A stretch of 64,000 nucleotides of DNA from assembly GCA_934446675.1 (NCBI GenBank), contig CAKSEL010000004.1:95688-159687 (forward strand), given 5' to 3'. Shown here one piece after another: positions 7,974-16,380 of this stretch (the first letter of the stretch is position 1; every line of letters starts with the position of its first letter). The stretch comes from an uncultured Eubacteriales bacterium. Its GTDB lineage: Bacteria; Bacillota; Clostridia; Oscillospirales; CAG-382. Below the pieces are notes generated by a model. The model saw nothing but the letters and a program-made list of their open reading frames with translations, did not search any database and was not told the origin of the DNA. A program made the translations under genes and the position numbers.

Positions 7974-8158
7974 CTTATCAAGAGCGGCTGAGGGAACAGG
8001 ACCGAAGATGCCCGGCAACCTGTCCGAACAAAATCCGGACAAGGTGCTACTTCCTGCATGATACCGGCGTTTGCGAAAACGCGCTGCGGTTATCATGAAA
8101 GATGAGAAGTAAACGACTTCTTCCCTGCTCTGATTTTTTCGGTGCAGGGTGTTTTTTT
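7974..8158 (+). promoter_or_regulatory. SAM-I (S-box) riboswitch with terminator, controls metK
   Basis: The aptamer runs about 7974-8110. It shows the S-box core: CTTATCAAGAGCGGCTGAGG, GATGCCCGGCAACC, AAGGTGCTACTTCC and the closing GATGAGAAG, which pairs with CTTATC to form P1. It is followed by a terminator stem CCCTGC/GCAGGG (about 8123-8149) with a T7 tract ending at 8158. Binding of S-adenosylmethionine is expected to favour the terminator, shutting off SAM synthase when SAM is plentiful. Confidence 0.95.
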
Positions 8159-8185
8159 CGGCACGGCAAAAGAAAGGAATTCAAA

Positions 8186-9370
8186 ATGAAAAAAGTATTA
8201 TTCACATCGGAATCGGTAACGGAAGGACACCCCGACAAGATATGCGACGCCATATCCGACGCGGTGCTTGACGCCATAATCGAAAAGGATCCGACGGCAC
8301 GCGTTGCCTGCGAAACGGCTATAACCACGGGACTTGTACTCGTAACCGGAGAAGTTACGGCAAACTGCTATGTTGACATTCAGGGAATCGTGCGCGACAC
8401 GATACGCGAAATAGGATACGACAGAGCAAAATACGGCTTTGACAGCGACACCTGCGCGGTTATCAGCTCAATTCACGAACAGTCTCCCGACATCGCTCTC
8501 GGCGTTGACAAATCGCTTGAAGCAAAAGAGGGCGATACCGACAAGTATGACACCGGCGCCGGCGACCAGGGACTTATCTTCGGATATGCCTGCAACGAAA
8601 CCAAGGAGCTTATGCCGCTCCCCATCTCTCTTGCGCACAAGCTCGCAAAACGCCTTACCGAGGTCAGAAAGAACGGCACTCTGCCTTATCTGCGTCCCGA
8701 CGGAAAAACTCAGGTTACGGTTGAGTACACAGACGGAAAACCGTCAAGAGTCGACGCGGTTGTCGTTTCCTCTCAGCATGATCCCAAAGCCGAACTTGCG
8801 GCTATCAGACGCGACATCATAAGAGAAGTTATCCGTCCCGTAATTCCCGAAGAACTGCTCGACGAAAACACAAGATTCTTTATCAACCCGACGGGACGTT
8901 TTGTAATAGGCGGTCCCAACGGCGACACCGGTCTTACCGGAAGAAAGATCATTGTCGATACATACGGCGGATATGCGCGTCACGGCGGCGGAGCATTCTC
9001 CGGAAAAGACCCGACAAAGGTTGACAGAAGTGCTGCATATGCCGCAAGATACGTTGCGAAAAACATTGTTGCGGCAGGTCTTGCGGACAAGTGCGAGGTT
9101 CAGATAGCATACGCGATAGGCGTTGCACACCCGATCTCGGTTCTGGTTGACACCTTCGAAACGGCAAAAGCCGACGAGGAAAAAATTTCAAAGGCTGTTT
9201 ACAAGTGCTTCGATCTTCGTCCGGCTGCCATAATCGAAATGCTCGACCTCAGAAAGCCTATCTACAAGCAGCTCTCGGCTTACGGTCATCTCGGCAGAGA
9301 AGAACTCGGTGTTACATGGGAAAAAACCGACCGCGCAGAGGCTCTCAAAAAGGCGGTTGCGGAACTTTAA
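8186..9370 (+). CDS. metK: S-adenosylmethionine synthase
   Basis: Makes S-adenosylmethionine from ATP and methionine in the cytoplasm. The 394 residues begin MKKVLFTSESVTEGHPDKIC, with the ATP-binding GHPDKICDAISDA. They contain GAGDQGLIFGYA (about residue 115) and the glycine-rich GGAFSGKDPTKVDRSAAYAARY (about residues 270-290). ATG 8186 is chosen because it matches the family start and has AGAAAGGAATTC upstream; earlier in-frame ATGs fall in the riboswitch. It is directly under SAM-I riboswitch control. No methionine biosynthesis gene follows. Confidence 0.98.
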   Translation: MKKVLFTSESVTEGHPDKICDAISDAVLDAIIEKDPTARVACETAITTGLVLVTGEVTANCYVDIQGIVRDTIREIGYDRAKYGFDSDTCAVISSIHEQSPDIALGVDKSLEAKEGDTDKYDTGAGDQGLIFGYACNETKELMPLPISLAHKLAKRLTEVRKNGTLPYLRPDGKTQVTVEYTDGKPSRVDAVVVSSQHDPKAELAAIRRDIIREVIRPVIPEELLDENTRFFINPTGRFVIGGPNGDTGLTGRKIIVDTYGGYARHGGGAFSGKDPTKVDRSAAYAARYVAKNIVAAGLADKCEVQIAYAIGVAHPISVLVDTFETAKADEEKISKAVYKCFDLRPAAIIEMLDLRKPIYKQLSAYGHLGREELGVTWEKTDRAEALKKAVAEL

Positions 9371-9682
9371 ACTGCAGCGCGTAGTGTTACATCATGTATA
9401 ACATCGGCAAACAATTAAATATCGTTATTTTGCACATTAAAACGCACCGATTTATATGCCGTGCAGGAAATTTGAAAATATTTTCTCTCGTTTTCTCAAA
9501 AATTCTCGCATATACTCTGTGTTTTGATGTTTTTTGTAAGATGTATACAAATTAGAGAGCGAAAATTTGGGAAGAAATAATCTTTTCTTTTTCAGAAAAA
9601 TTTGGTATTATATAGTAGATAATTCAGAAACTCTAAAATTGTTTAAAGTTACAGGTGTCTGATCTTTAGGAGGTTACAACAG
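9371..9682. other. Intergenic region upstream of the sugar ATPase
   Basis: 312 bp without a gene. It is AT-rich, with a possible -10 (TATTAT at about 9605) before the ATPase start but no convincing -35, and no clear terminator for metK. No riboswitch or repeat recognised. Confidence 0.4.
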
Positions 9683-10798
9683 ATGGCAAGTGTTTCGTTA
9701 AAGCACATTTTCAAAAGATATCCAGGCGGCGTTACAGCCGTAAACGATTTCTGCCTTGAAATCAAGGACAAGGAATTCATTATACTCGTAGGTCCTTCCG
9801 GCTGCGGCAAGTCAACCACTCTGCGTATGATTGCCGGACTTGAAGAAATTACCGAAGGCGAACTTTACATAGGCGACAGAATAGTAAACGACGTTGCGCC
9901 TAAGGACAGAGACATCGCGATGGTTTTCCAGAACTATGCTCTTTATCCGCATATGACAGTATTTGAAAACATGGCTTTCGGTCTTAAGCTCAGAAAAACA
10001 CCGAAGGAAGAAATAAAGAGACGCGTTGAAGAGGCAGGAAGAATCCTCGACATAAGCCACCTTCTCGACAGACGCCCGAAGGCTTTGTCCGGCGGTCAGA
10101 GACAGCGTGTTGCTCTCGGACGTGCCATTGTCCGCGAACCTAAGGTATTCCTTCTCGACGAACCGCTCTCAAACCTCGACGCAAAGCTCCGTGCTGCGAT
10201 GAGAACCGAGATCACAAAGCTTCATAAGAAGCTCGGTACAACCTTCATCTACGTTACGCATGACCAGGTAGAGGCTATGACCATGGCTTCGAGAATCGTC
10301 GTTATGAAAGACGGTATTATTCAGCAGGTCGATACTCCTCAGAACCTTTACGATCTGCCCTGCAACCTCTTCGTAGCAGGATTTATCGGAACTCCTCAGA
10401 TGAACTTCATTCATGCAAACCTCACCAAGGAAGGTTCCGACGTATTCGTTGAATTCGACGGCTGCAAGTTCAAGCTTCCGACCGAAAAGGCTCAGAATCC
10501 GGCGCTTGCGGACTACTTCGGAAAAGAAGTTATCCTCGGCGTTCGTCCCGAATGTATCCACGACGAGCCTATGTACCTCTCCTCCCTTGAGGACTGGACA
10601 ACAGACGTTCAGATCGACGTTACAGAGCTTATGGGTGCTGAAATTTACCTTTACTTCACTCTCGGCGAGGACAACAACCTCATCGCAAGAGTATCTTCCA
10701 GAAGCAAGGCAAAGAGCGGCGACACCGTTAAGGTTGCGTTCGATATTTCTCACATTCACATTTTCGATAAAGACACCGAAAAGTGCATCGCACACTGA
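9683..10798 (+). CDS. ABC transporter ATP-binding protein, UgpC/MsmX family
   Basis: A 371-residue ATPase of the carbohydrate uptake type that energises CUT1 importers from the cytoplasm. It has Walker A GPSGCGKSTT (about residues 39-48), the Q-loop in MVFQNYALYPHMTV, signature LSGGQRQRVALGRA and Walker B VFLLDEPLSNLD. A C-terminal TOBE/MalK regulatory region follows from about residue 240 (VILGVRPE). The start has AGGAGG upstream. No permease or binding protein is adjacent, so it likely serves several sugar transporters, as MsmX does in Bacillus. It has its own terminator and stands alone. Confidence 0.93.
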   Translation: MASVSLKHIFKRYPGGVTAVNDFCLEIKDKEFIILVGPSGCGKSTTLRMIAGLEEITEGELYIGDRIVNDVAPKDRDIAMVFQNYALYPHMTVFENMAFGLKLRKTPKEEIKRRVEEAGRILDISHLLDRRPKALSGGQRQRVALGRAIVREPKVFLLDEPLSNLDAKLRAAMRTEITKLHKKLGTTFIYVTHDQVEAMTMASRIVVMKDGIIQQVDTPQNLYDLPCNLFVAGFIGTPQMNFIHANLTKEGSDVFVEFDGCKFKLPTEKAQNPALADYFGKEVILGVRPECIHDEPMYLSSLEDWTTDVQIDVTELMGAEIYLYFTLGEDNNLIARVSSRSKAKSGDTVKVAFDISHIHIFDKDTEKCIAH

Positions 10799-10817
10799 TT
10801 ATATTTGCAATAATTAC

Positions 10818-10853
10818 GGCAGGCTGCTTTTACGGCGGCTTGCCTTTCTTTTT
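10818..10853 (+). terminator. Terminator of the sugar ATPase gene
   Basis: A 10-bp stem with two wobbles (GGCAGGCTGC with GCGGCTTGCC) followed by TTTCTTTTT, 20 bp after the stop codon. Confidence 0.85.
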
Positions 10854-10894
10854 AAATAGCCAAAGATACTGATTTTCGCGAAAGGAAAACAAAA

Positions 10895-12124
10895 ATGAAA
10901 TACGTCATAATAATAGGCGACGGAATGGCGGACTACAAAATCGAATCTATCGGCAACAAAACTCCGCTCATGGTTGCAAAAAAGCCGAGAATGGACTACA
11001 TGGCGTCTCACGGCGTTATCGGATATTCCCACAACGTACCGGAAGGCATGGTCCCCGAAAGCGACACGGCAAACCTTGCGGTTATGGGATATGATCCAAA
11101 GATATACTCAAAGGGACGTTCTCCTCTTGAGGCGTTGAGCATGGGCATTGAAATGCAGCCCGACGAAACCGCATTCAGAATCAACACGGTTGCTCTTACG
11201 GAAAACGACTGCGACTACGAACATCAGGTAATAATCGACCACGGTGCCGACGAGATACCGACAGAGGAATCGGCAGAGCTTATAAAAACTCTTGACAAGG
11301 AACTTGGCGACGAAAACCGCAAGTATTATCCCGGCGTAAGCTACCGCCACTGCCTTATATGGAAAAATGCACCCGAAATATTCCCGTTCATGCGTCCGCA
11401 TGACATACTCGGCAAAACGATAGGCGAATATCTGCCGAGCGGCGAAATCGGCGCGCCGTATCTCGAAATAATGAAAAAGAGCTACGAGATATTAAAGAAC
11501 CACCCCATAAACATTGACAGAAAAAAGCGCGGACTTCTGCCCGCAAACTCGCTTTGGATATGGAGCCCCGGCAAAAAGCCGCAGCTCAAATCATTTGAAG
11601 AAAAGTACGGCATAAAAGGCACCGTAATCTCGGCGGTTGACCTTATAAAGGGTATCGGAAAATGTGCAAAGATGAACGTCCCCGACATTGAGGGCGCAAC
11701 CGGCAACATCAACACAAACTTCCACGGCAAGGCTGTCGCTGCGGTTGAGGCGCTCAGAAACGGCGACGATCTTGTATACGTCCATGTCGAAGCACCCGAC
11801 GAATGCGGTCACAGAGCCGAGCTTGAAAACAAGATAAAGTCTATCGAGTACATCGACGAGCAGGTAATCGGATATATTGAGGACGAGCTGAAAAAGGACG
11901 GCGAAGAATACCGTTTTCTCATACTTCCCGACCACCCGACTCCCATTGCTCTCAGAACGCATACCATGGACGCCGTGCCTTACATCATGTACACAAGCAC
12001 AAACGAAGTAAACTCCGGCGCGCCTTGCTACGACGAACAGTTCGGCGTTGAGGATTCTGCGGTTCTCGGACTTAAAAACTACGACAAGGGCGAAAAAATC
12101 ATGGACGATTTTCTCGGAAAATAA
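10895..12124 (+). CDS. apgM: Cofactor-independent phosphoglycerate mutase, archaeal-type (ApgM)
   Basis: A 409-residue member of the alkaline phosphatase superfamily that would interconvert 3- and 2-phosphoglycerate using metals. The start MKYVIIIGDGMADYKIESIG carries the first metal Asp. PESDTANLAVMGYDP (about residues 55-70) carries the catalytic Ser/Thr region, and HVEAPDECGHRAE and LPDHPTPIALRTH carry further metal-binding Asp and His. The family is often labelled putative homoserine kinase in Clostridia. Glycolysis is the likelier role, but the alternative cannot be excluded from sequence alone. GAAAGGAAAAC precedes the ATG. A small membrane protein gene follows 23 bp downstream. Confidence 0.88.
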   Translation: MKYVIIIGDGMADYKIESIGNKTPLMVAKKPRMDYMASHGVIGYSHNVPEGMVPESDTANLAVMGYDPKIYSKGRSPLEALSMGIEMQPDETAFRINTVALTENDCDYEHQVIIDHGADEIPTEESAELIKTLDKELGDENRKYYPGVSYRHCLIWKNAPEIFPFMRPHDILGKTIGEYLPSGEIGAPYLEIMKKSYEILKNHPINIDRKKRGLLPANSLWIWSPGKKPQLKSFEEKYGIKGTVISAVDLIKGIGKCAKMNVPDIEGATGNINTNFHGKAVAAVEALRNGDDLVYVHVEAPDECGHRAELENKIKSIEYIDEQVIGYIEDELKKDGEEYRFLILPDHPTPIALRTHTMDAVPYIMYTSTNEVNSGAPCYDEQFGVEDSAVLGLKNYDKGEKIMDDFLGK

Positions 12125-12147
12125 AATTTTTAAGGAGGTAAACAAAC

Positions 12148-12312
12148 ATGGAAAACACAGTTTTTTCGGTTATAATTATGCTCATGTTTGCCGTTGTCGG
12201 CTTTTTTGCCGGAGCATTTTTAGACAACAACGCTTTCAGCGGTGCAATTCTGTTTGCGCTTATTTCCGGAATTGCCTGCATTGTTCATGCGATTGAAAGC
12301 AAAAAGCAGTAA
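12148..12312 (+). CDS. Small membrane protein, 54 residues, unknown
   Basis: Starts at an ATG seven bases after TAAGGAGGT, a near-ideal ribosome binding site, so it is very likely translated. The product begins MENTVFSVIIMLMFAVVGFF and has two hydrophobic segments (about residues 5-22 and 28-46) joined by a short polar loop DNNAFS, ending ESKKQ. It is 23 bp from apgM and before a strong terminator, so it is probably cotranscribed with apgM. No family is recognised. Confidence 0.75.
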   Translation: MENTVFSVIIMLMFAVVGFFAGAFLDNNAFSGAILFALISGIACIVHAIESKKQ

Positions 12313-12343
12313 ACCGCATAAATTCAAGTAAAAATAATGCAAA

Positions 12344-12390
12344 ATCTCCCGTGTCCGGTACGCATATGTACTCACGGGAGATAATTTTTT
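12344..12390 (+). terminator. Terminator after apgM and the small membrane gene
   Basis: A 10-bp perfect stem ATCTCCCGTG/CACGGGAGAT (12344-12353 and 12373-12382) followed by AATTTTTT. Confidence 0.85.
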
Positions 12391-12435
12391 GCTTACAAAG
12401 CAGCACAATCTATAAATTTGGATTGCATAAAGCTC

Positions 12436-12765
12436 TTACTGTTCCACAACAGACTTATAATAGTTTCCGAAATCCGCAAGAGCGTCAATGATCGGCAGCA
12501 TCTGCCGTCCAAGCTCAGTCAGCCCGTACTCAACTCTCGGCGGAAGTTCCATGTAGTCGCGCCTGTACGCAAGCCCGTCGTCTATCATCTGTCGCAGGCT
12601 GTCTGTCAGCACTTTCTGGGATATTCCGTCAAGATCTCTCTGCAGTTCATTAAATCTCCACGGGCGCGCTTTAAGATTACGCAGTATAAGCAGTTTCCAT
12701 TTCCCGCCGATAAGAGATACGGCTGTCGCAACCGGACACGCCGGCAATTCCTGTTTTGTTTTCAT
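12436..12765 (-). CDS. HxlR-family winged-helix regulator
   Basis: A 109-residue MarR-like winged-helix protein. It carries the hallmark ACPVATAVSLIGGKWKLLIL at residues 8-27; the Cys before Pro is the redox-sensing residue in YodB/HypR members. The wing follows in DGLAYRRDYMELPPRVEYGL. ATG 12765 is chosen since it directly precedes the family motif and has GAGAGGTGAAG upstream; a longer frame to 12825 has no support. It is divergent from the cupin gene, its likely target. Electrophile or redox sensing is a family-based inference. Confidence 0.92.
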   Translation of the reverse strand: MKTKQELPACPVATAVSLIGGKWKLLILRNLKARPWRFNELQRDLDGISQKVLTDSLRQMIDDGLAYRRDYMELPPRVEYGLTELGRQMLPIIDALADFGNYYKSVVEQ

Positions 12766-12849
12766 TGCTTCTTCACCTCTCAGATATATTACACCATGAA
12801 GCAAAATGCTTGCTTGCAATGGCATTTTGCAAAACCGTCAATTTCGCAG

Positions 12850-12896
12850 CCGCCGAACGGCGGAGGCGGCAACGCCGCCAAAGGCTTGCGAAGCAA
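12850..12896. repeat. Cluster of GC-rich hairpins
   Basis: Two back-to-back perfect hairpins: CCGCCG-AA-CGGCGG (12850-12863) and GGCGGC-AAC-GCCGCC (12865-12879). A weaker CTTGC-GAA-GCAAG (about 12884-12896) follows. The stretch is much more GC-rich than its surroundings and looks like a dispersed palindromic repeat unit lying between two divergent genes. No second copy was found in this window. Confidence 0.6.
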
Positions 12897-12960
12897 GGCT
12901 TTCTGCGTATATTATAACACACATTTGTAAAAAAGTATACAGTAACAAAAAAGTGCGTAC

Positions 12961-12989
12961 TTGTTTTTATATGTACACCGTGATACAAT
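12961..12989 (+). promoter_or_regulatory. Promoter of the cupin gene with possible HxlR operator
   Basis: TTGTTT (12961-12966), a 17-bp spacer and TACAAT (12984-12989). GTAC occurs on both sides of the -35 (12956-12959 and 12972-12975), and an imperfect inverted repeat AAGTATAC/GCGTACTT precedes it. This would suit binding by the divergent HxlR regulator, though the operator is only a guess. Confidence 0.5.
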
Positions 12990-13036
12990 ACAATCAAGCA
13001 AAGGACATTTGCAAAACACACACGGAGGTATTCACC

Positions 13037-13390
13037 ATGAAAAACTACACCAAAACAAACATAGGCAACGAAGGCAGAACTGAGCTTCACGAAAAACTCG
13101 CGCTTACCGGCGCAGAAATCAGCATAAACAATCTTCCGGCAGGAGCAGGCGTTCCGTTCGTTCACTCACACAAGACCAACGAAGAGATTTACGGCGTCAT
13201 TTCCGGCAAAGGCAAGGTTGTTATTGACGGAGACGAAATTGAGCTTAATGCAGGCGACTGGCTCAAAATTTCACCTGCCGCAAAGCGTCAGTTCTCGGCA
13301 GCGGCTGACAGCGGAATTACTTTTGTCTGTATTCAGGTAAAAGAGAACTCTCTCGGCGGATTTACAGCGGACGACGCTGTTGTATATTAA
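13037..13390 (+). CDS. Small cupin-domain protein
   Basis: A single-domain cupin of 117 residues. Motif 1 is visible as PFVHSHKTNEEIYGVISGKG (His, His and Glu metal ligands, about residues 43-62). Motif 2 is the region GDWLKISPAAKRQFSA, where the usual second His is not obvious. ATG 13037 follows CGGAGGT. It is divergent from the HxlR regulator, which is a common pairing for oxidative or electrophile response genes. Enzymatic function is unknown. Confidence 0.9.
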   Translation: MKNYTKTNIGNEGRTELHEKLALTGAEISINNLPAGAGVPFVHSHKTNEEIYGVISGKGKVVIDGDEIELNAGDWLKISPAAKRQFSAAADSGITFVCIQVKENSLGGFTADDAVVY

Positions 13391-13408
13391 TCGGACAACA
13401 AAAATAAT

Positions 13409-13448
13409 GAGCATGGTTACGGTAAATTCCGCAGCTATGCTCTTTTTT
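13409..13448 (+). terminator. Terminator of the cupin gene
   Basis: A 14-bp stem with one mismatch (GAGCATGGTTACGG with CCGCAGCTATGCTC) followed by T6. Confidence 0.85.
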
Positions 13449-13476
13449 ATGCTTATGTAAATTAAAAGGTGCGCAT

Positions 13477-14013
13477 TTATTGCTTTTCAAGCGCGGAGAT
13501 CACTTCGTCCAGATCTTCGGCAAAGCATATTCCCTCCTGGCGTTCTTTTGACGACAGACCTTTGTCTATCATCTTGTCAAGCAACGCTTTAAGGCTGTCG
13601 TAATATCCGTTCAGATTATAGAGAATACACGGTGCGTCAAGCTGTTTTAAGGACACCTTTGACATAACCTCGGATATTTCCTCAAGCGTTCCGGTTCCGC
13701 CGGGAAAGGCGATAAAAGCGTCGCCGAGTTCTATCATCTTTGCTTTTCTTTCCGACATACCGCGCGTCACTATAAGCTCTGTCAGGTCGTCATACAAAAA
13801 GCCCATATCCACAAAAAACTGCGGTTCGACGCCCGTCACTTTTCCGCCCGAATTCAAAACGCTTTCGGCAATCTCGCCCATAAGTCCGTTTTTCGAGCCG
13901 CCGTAAACAAGTGAATGTCCGTTTGTTCCTATCCAGTGTCCAAGCTCTCTTGCCGCTTTTAGCAAAGCAGGATCATTACCCTCGTTCGCCCCGAGATAAA
14001 CCGTAATATTCAT
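13477..14013 (-). CDS. LOG-family protein (TIGR00730), nucleoside monophosphate phosphoribohydrolase-like
   Basis: A 178-residue Rossmann-like protein of the LOG/YvdD family, which cleaves the N-glycosidic bond of AMP or cytokinin nucleotides. Signature elements are VYLGANEGNDPALL, YGGSKNGLMG (about residues 38-48) and FPGGTGTLEEISEV (about residues 103-116), the family's PGGxGTxxE catalytic motif. The true substrate in bacteria is often AMP. It is followed on the same strand, 80 bp upstream, by the MGMT-like and GNAT genes. Confidence 0.9.
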   Translation of the reverse strand: MNITVYLGANEGNDPALLKAARELGHWIGTNGHSLVYGGSKNGLMGEIAESVLNSGGKVTGVEPQFFVDMGFLYDDLTELIVTRGMSERKAKMIELGDAFIAFPGGTGTLEEISEVMSKVSLKQLDAPCILYNLNGYYDSLKALLDKMIDKGLSSKERQEGICFAEDLDEVISALEKQ

Positions 14014-14095
14014 TTAAAATCAACCTTTCCAAACAATACAAAAACATTCAATGCTGCGTCTGCAATCATAACAGTTACATTTGCGGCGCCGTATC

Positions 14096-14404
14096 TTAAC
14101 ACTCCCAAAGCTGAAGTTTAAGGTCTACATTTCCGTTTGCCTTAAAAGTCACCCCCTCAGCCTCAAGCAGCCCTCTCTGCTCCTGCCAGCCGGGAACCAA
14201 TCTTCCGCAGTGATTTACAACCCGATGGCACGGATAATCTCCGTAAAACTCTGCCATGCTTAATACCTTTCCCACAAGCCTGGAATTGTTATCTCTGCCG
14301 ACAAGCTTTGCTATCTGGCCATAGGTTGCCGTTTTTCCGCAGGGTATTTCGCTTACAACGGACAGTATTTCATAAATCAAATTTGTGTCGGATATTTTAC
14401 TCAT
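14096..14404 (-). CDS. MGMT-like methyltransferase-domain protein
   Basis: A 102-residue protein made of the DNA-binding/alkyl-acceptor domain of O6-alkylguanine-DNA alkyltransferase. It has IPCGKTATYGQIAKLVG (HTH region) and YPCHRVVNHCGRLVPGW, with the acceptor Cys in PCHRV intact, so it can in principle accept alkyl groups; ATL proteins lack that Cys. The N-terminal Ada-like half found in Ogt (about 60 residues) is absent, as in the YbaZ/MGMT-short group. It lies 21 bp downstream of a GNAT gene on the same strand. Confidence 0.9.
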   Translation of the reverse strand: MSKISDTNLIYEILSVVSEIPCGKTATYGQIAKLVGRDNNSRLVGKVLSMAEFYGDYPCHRVVNHCGRLVPGWQEQRGLLEAEGVTFKANGNVDLKLQLWEC

Positions 14405-14425
14405 TTTGTCATTATCCCCCAGCTT

Positions 14426-14911
14426 TTAAGTATGTTTTTGCAAATCCGGCATATAGAGAAAACTGTCCCTGTCGGGATATGAGTACGGCACGGGCAATTC
14501 ATCTTTGCTTATTCTGCGAAATCCGTTCTTTTCATAAAATTTATGCGATACGCACGCAACCGACGGCGTATCCAGTATGATGTGTCTGACGCCGGCGTTC
14601 TCTGCAAATTCAAGCAGTTTATTATACAGTGCAAGTCCGACTTTCTGCGAACGGAACTCTTTTTTTACAAAAAACTTTTTCATTACGGCACAATTACGCT
14701 CTTTCATCATAAGTCCGAGAGTTCCGATAACATTTCCGTCCGACAATGCAAGCCAGAATTCACCGCCGTTCTGACGATAACTTGCTTCTATATCGAGCAA
14801 ATCAGGCTGCTCTATGAGCGTCAGTCCGATTTTTGCTTCGTTATTCTGAATATCAAGAATCAGCGACACAATTTCTTTATCATATTTTCCGCTGTATGTT
14901 TCTATATGCAA
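14426..14911 (-). CDS. GNAT-family N-acetyltransferase
   Basis: A 161-residue acetyl-CoA dependent acetyltransferase. Motif A is visible as KKFFVKKEFRSQKVGLALYNKLLEFA (about residues 84-109), with the pyrophosphate-binding RSQKVG, followed by IILDTPSVACVSHKFYEKNGF. It is probably cotranscribed with the MGMT-like gene. The acceptor substrate is unknown. Confidence 0.9.
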   Translation of the reverse strand: MHIETYSGKYDKEIVSLILDIQNNEAKIGLTLIEQPDLLDIEASYRQNGGEFWLALSDGNVIGTLGLMMKERNCAVMKKFFVKKEFRSQKVGLALYNKLLEFAENAGVRHIILDTPSVACVSHKFYEKNGFRRISKDELPVPYSYPDRDSFLYMPDLQKHT

Positions 14912-14948
14912 TCTTAAAACACCTCAAAATTAATCTTATACAAACATT

Positions 14949-15389
14949 CTACGAAAGTTTCATATACAAAAGCGGATAAGGATTTCCCTGTTCGTCGGTT
15001 TTTGTTCTTTTAAAAGTTTCAAAGCCCATATGCTCATAAAATCCGGCAGCTTGCGGGTTTTGTTCGTTTACAGCAACCTCATTTACCCCGTAATTTTCAA
15101 TGCCGTATCTTAAAAGCCGTTTTCCGAGACCCTTGCCGCGCTCATTTGGTGACAAAAACAGCATTTCCAGACGGTTATCCTGCGTTCCCATAAATGCTAT
15201 CGGTTCTCCGGAACGGTTTTCGGCAATTATCAAGTGCTGCACGCCGCAAAGAGCTTTCGGAACATATTTTTTGATACTGCTTATTTCTTCATCGGAGAGA
15301 AAAAGGTGAGTTTCGCGCACCGAGGCTTCCCAAACGTTCAAAAGCGGCGTCAGCAGAGACGTTCTGTCATGTACTTCGTATATTTTCAT
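14949..15389 (-). CDS. GNAT-family N-acetyltransferase
   Basis: A 146-residue GNAT protein with motif A MLFLSPNERGKGLGKRLLRY (about residues 74-93) and motif B NEQNPQAAGFYEHMGFETFKR. It resembles the YjaB type of small acetyltransferases. It is one of three GNAT genes in a row on this strand, the others at 14426 and 15463, with separate ribosome binding sites. The substrate is unknown. Confidence 0.9.
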   Translation of the reverse strand: MKIYEVHDRTSLLTPLLNVWEASVRETHLFLSDEEISSIKKYVPKALCGVQHLIIAENRSGEPIAFMGTQDNRLEMLFLSPNERGKGLGKRLLRYGIENYGVNEVAVNEQNPQAAGFYEHMGFETFKRTKTDEQGNPYPLLYMKLS

Positions 15390-15462
15390 TGTTTCACCTT
15401 ATGTCTGATTATACCTCAGGTAAAAAACTTGTCTGTAACGGTATTTTTACGCGGTTGTAAAT

Positions 15463-15999
15463 TTACGCTTTCTCATTCAGCACGGCATATTCAAGCTCGT
15501 CTTCCCAGTGTACGCCATCCGACTTCACATATCTGCATTTCTGTATGTAATGCGCCTCTCTGCGCATTGCGCATTTTTCCATTACTTTCCATGAGGCGAT
15601 ATTATCAGGGTGGCAAAGCGCATAAACGCGGTGTACTTTTAATTCTTCAAAGCAATATTTAATCAGCGCTTTTGCCGTCTCCGCGGCATAGCCTTTTCCC
15701 CACTCGCCCTTTAAAAGCATCCAGCCTATCATTGCGGATTCCTCGTCATAGTTACGGGTAATCTCGGCTCTGCCTATCTTTTGGTTTGTCAGTTTATTTA
15801 TTACTGCCATTTCATAATTTATCTGCGGCACTTTTCTCCACCCTGCCGTGATTTTTGCAAGGTGATCTTTTGCCGCGTCAATATCCATTACCGGCAGCGG
15901 CATATATTTCATTATTTCTTCGTCAGAGTAAAGCTTAAAAATGATGTCAAGATCATCGTTGTCAAAAGCTCTTAAAATGAGACGTTCTGTTTCTATCAT
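15463..15999 (-). CDS. RimJ/RimL-type GNAT acetyltransferase
   Basis: A 178-residue member of the RimJ/RimL acetyltransferase_3 group, which acetylates protein N-termini or small molecules. It starts MIETERLILRAFDNDDLD, typical of the group. Motif A is in GWMLLKGEWGKGYAAETAKAL, and VHRVYALCHPDNIASWKVMEK is the conserved late motif. ATG 15999 follows AAAAGGAAG and matches the family start; an extended frame to 16065 has no support. Confidence 0.92.
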   Translation of the reverse strand: MIETERLILRAFDNDDLDIIFKLYSDEEIMKYMPLPVMDIDAAKDHLAKITAGWRKVPQINYEMAVINKLTNQKIGRAEITRNYDEESAMIGWMLLKGEWGKGYAAETAKALIKYCFEELKVHRVYALCHPDNIASWKVMEKCAMRREAHYIQKCRYVKSDGVHWEDELEYAVLNEKA

Positions 16000-16257
16000 A
16001 AAATTCTTCCTTTTGAACATATACGATTTTATTATACAGATAAAGAGGTACAAACTGAACAACACGCGGTTAAAACTGTGTTGATTTTAAAGATCTTTTG
16101 ACAAATTCATCAATTCAAAATTGCACTCCGCAGCAAAATCATAAAAATCCTATTTTGCAAATATGCTTTGTCAAAATAATTGTAACACATTTTTCCGGTT
16201 TCTTCAATATATAAAATCCCTCTTTTTCTGCACAGAAAATTTGTACGGCTCGTTATG

Positions 16258-16321
16258 ACATATGCAAATTGCATATGTTCTTATTTTTGGTTTTTTAGTT
16301 ATTCGTTTGGCATATGCAATT
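16258..16321 (+). promoter_or_regulatory. Palindromic operator plus half-site upstream of the XRE/ankyrin-like gene
   Basis: A perfect inverted repeat with 9-bp arms, CATATGCAA-A-TTGCATATG (16259-16277). The arm sequence recurs at 16311-16319 (CATATGCAA), just before the -35. The spacing suits cooperative binding of a dimeric HTH protein; the adjacent regulator gene is the obvious candidate ligand. Confidence 0.65.
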
Positions 16322-16327
16322 TAGAGA

Positions 16328-16356
16328 TAGACAGCGCCCGGACATTATAGTATAAT
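16328..16356 (+). promoter_or_regulatory. Promoter of the XRE/ankyrin-like gene
   Basis: TAGACA (16328-16333), a 17-bp spacer and TATAAT (16351-16356), 25 bp before the start codon. Confidence 0.8.
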
Positions 16357-16380
16357 AACCGTGAAAGTGAGGTATACAAT

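Larger units (their letters stand above)
16000..16380. other. Divergent intergenic region with operator palindrome
   Basis: 381 bp without a gene. It holds the promoter region of the GNAT gene on the left, an AT-rich stretch with a long imperfect inverted repeat (TTTTGACAAA near 16096 and TTTGTCAAAA near 16168), and on the right the palindromic operator and promoter of the XRE-like regulator. Confidence 0.5.
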
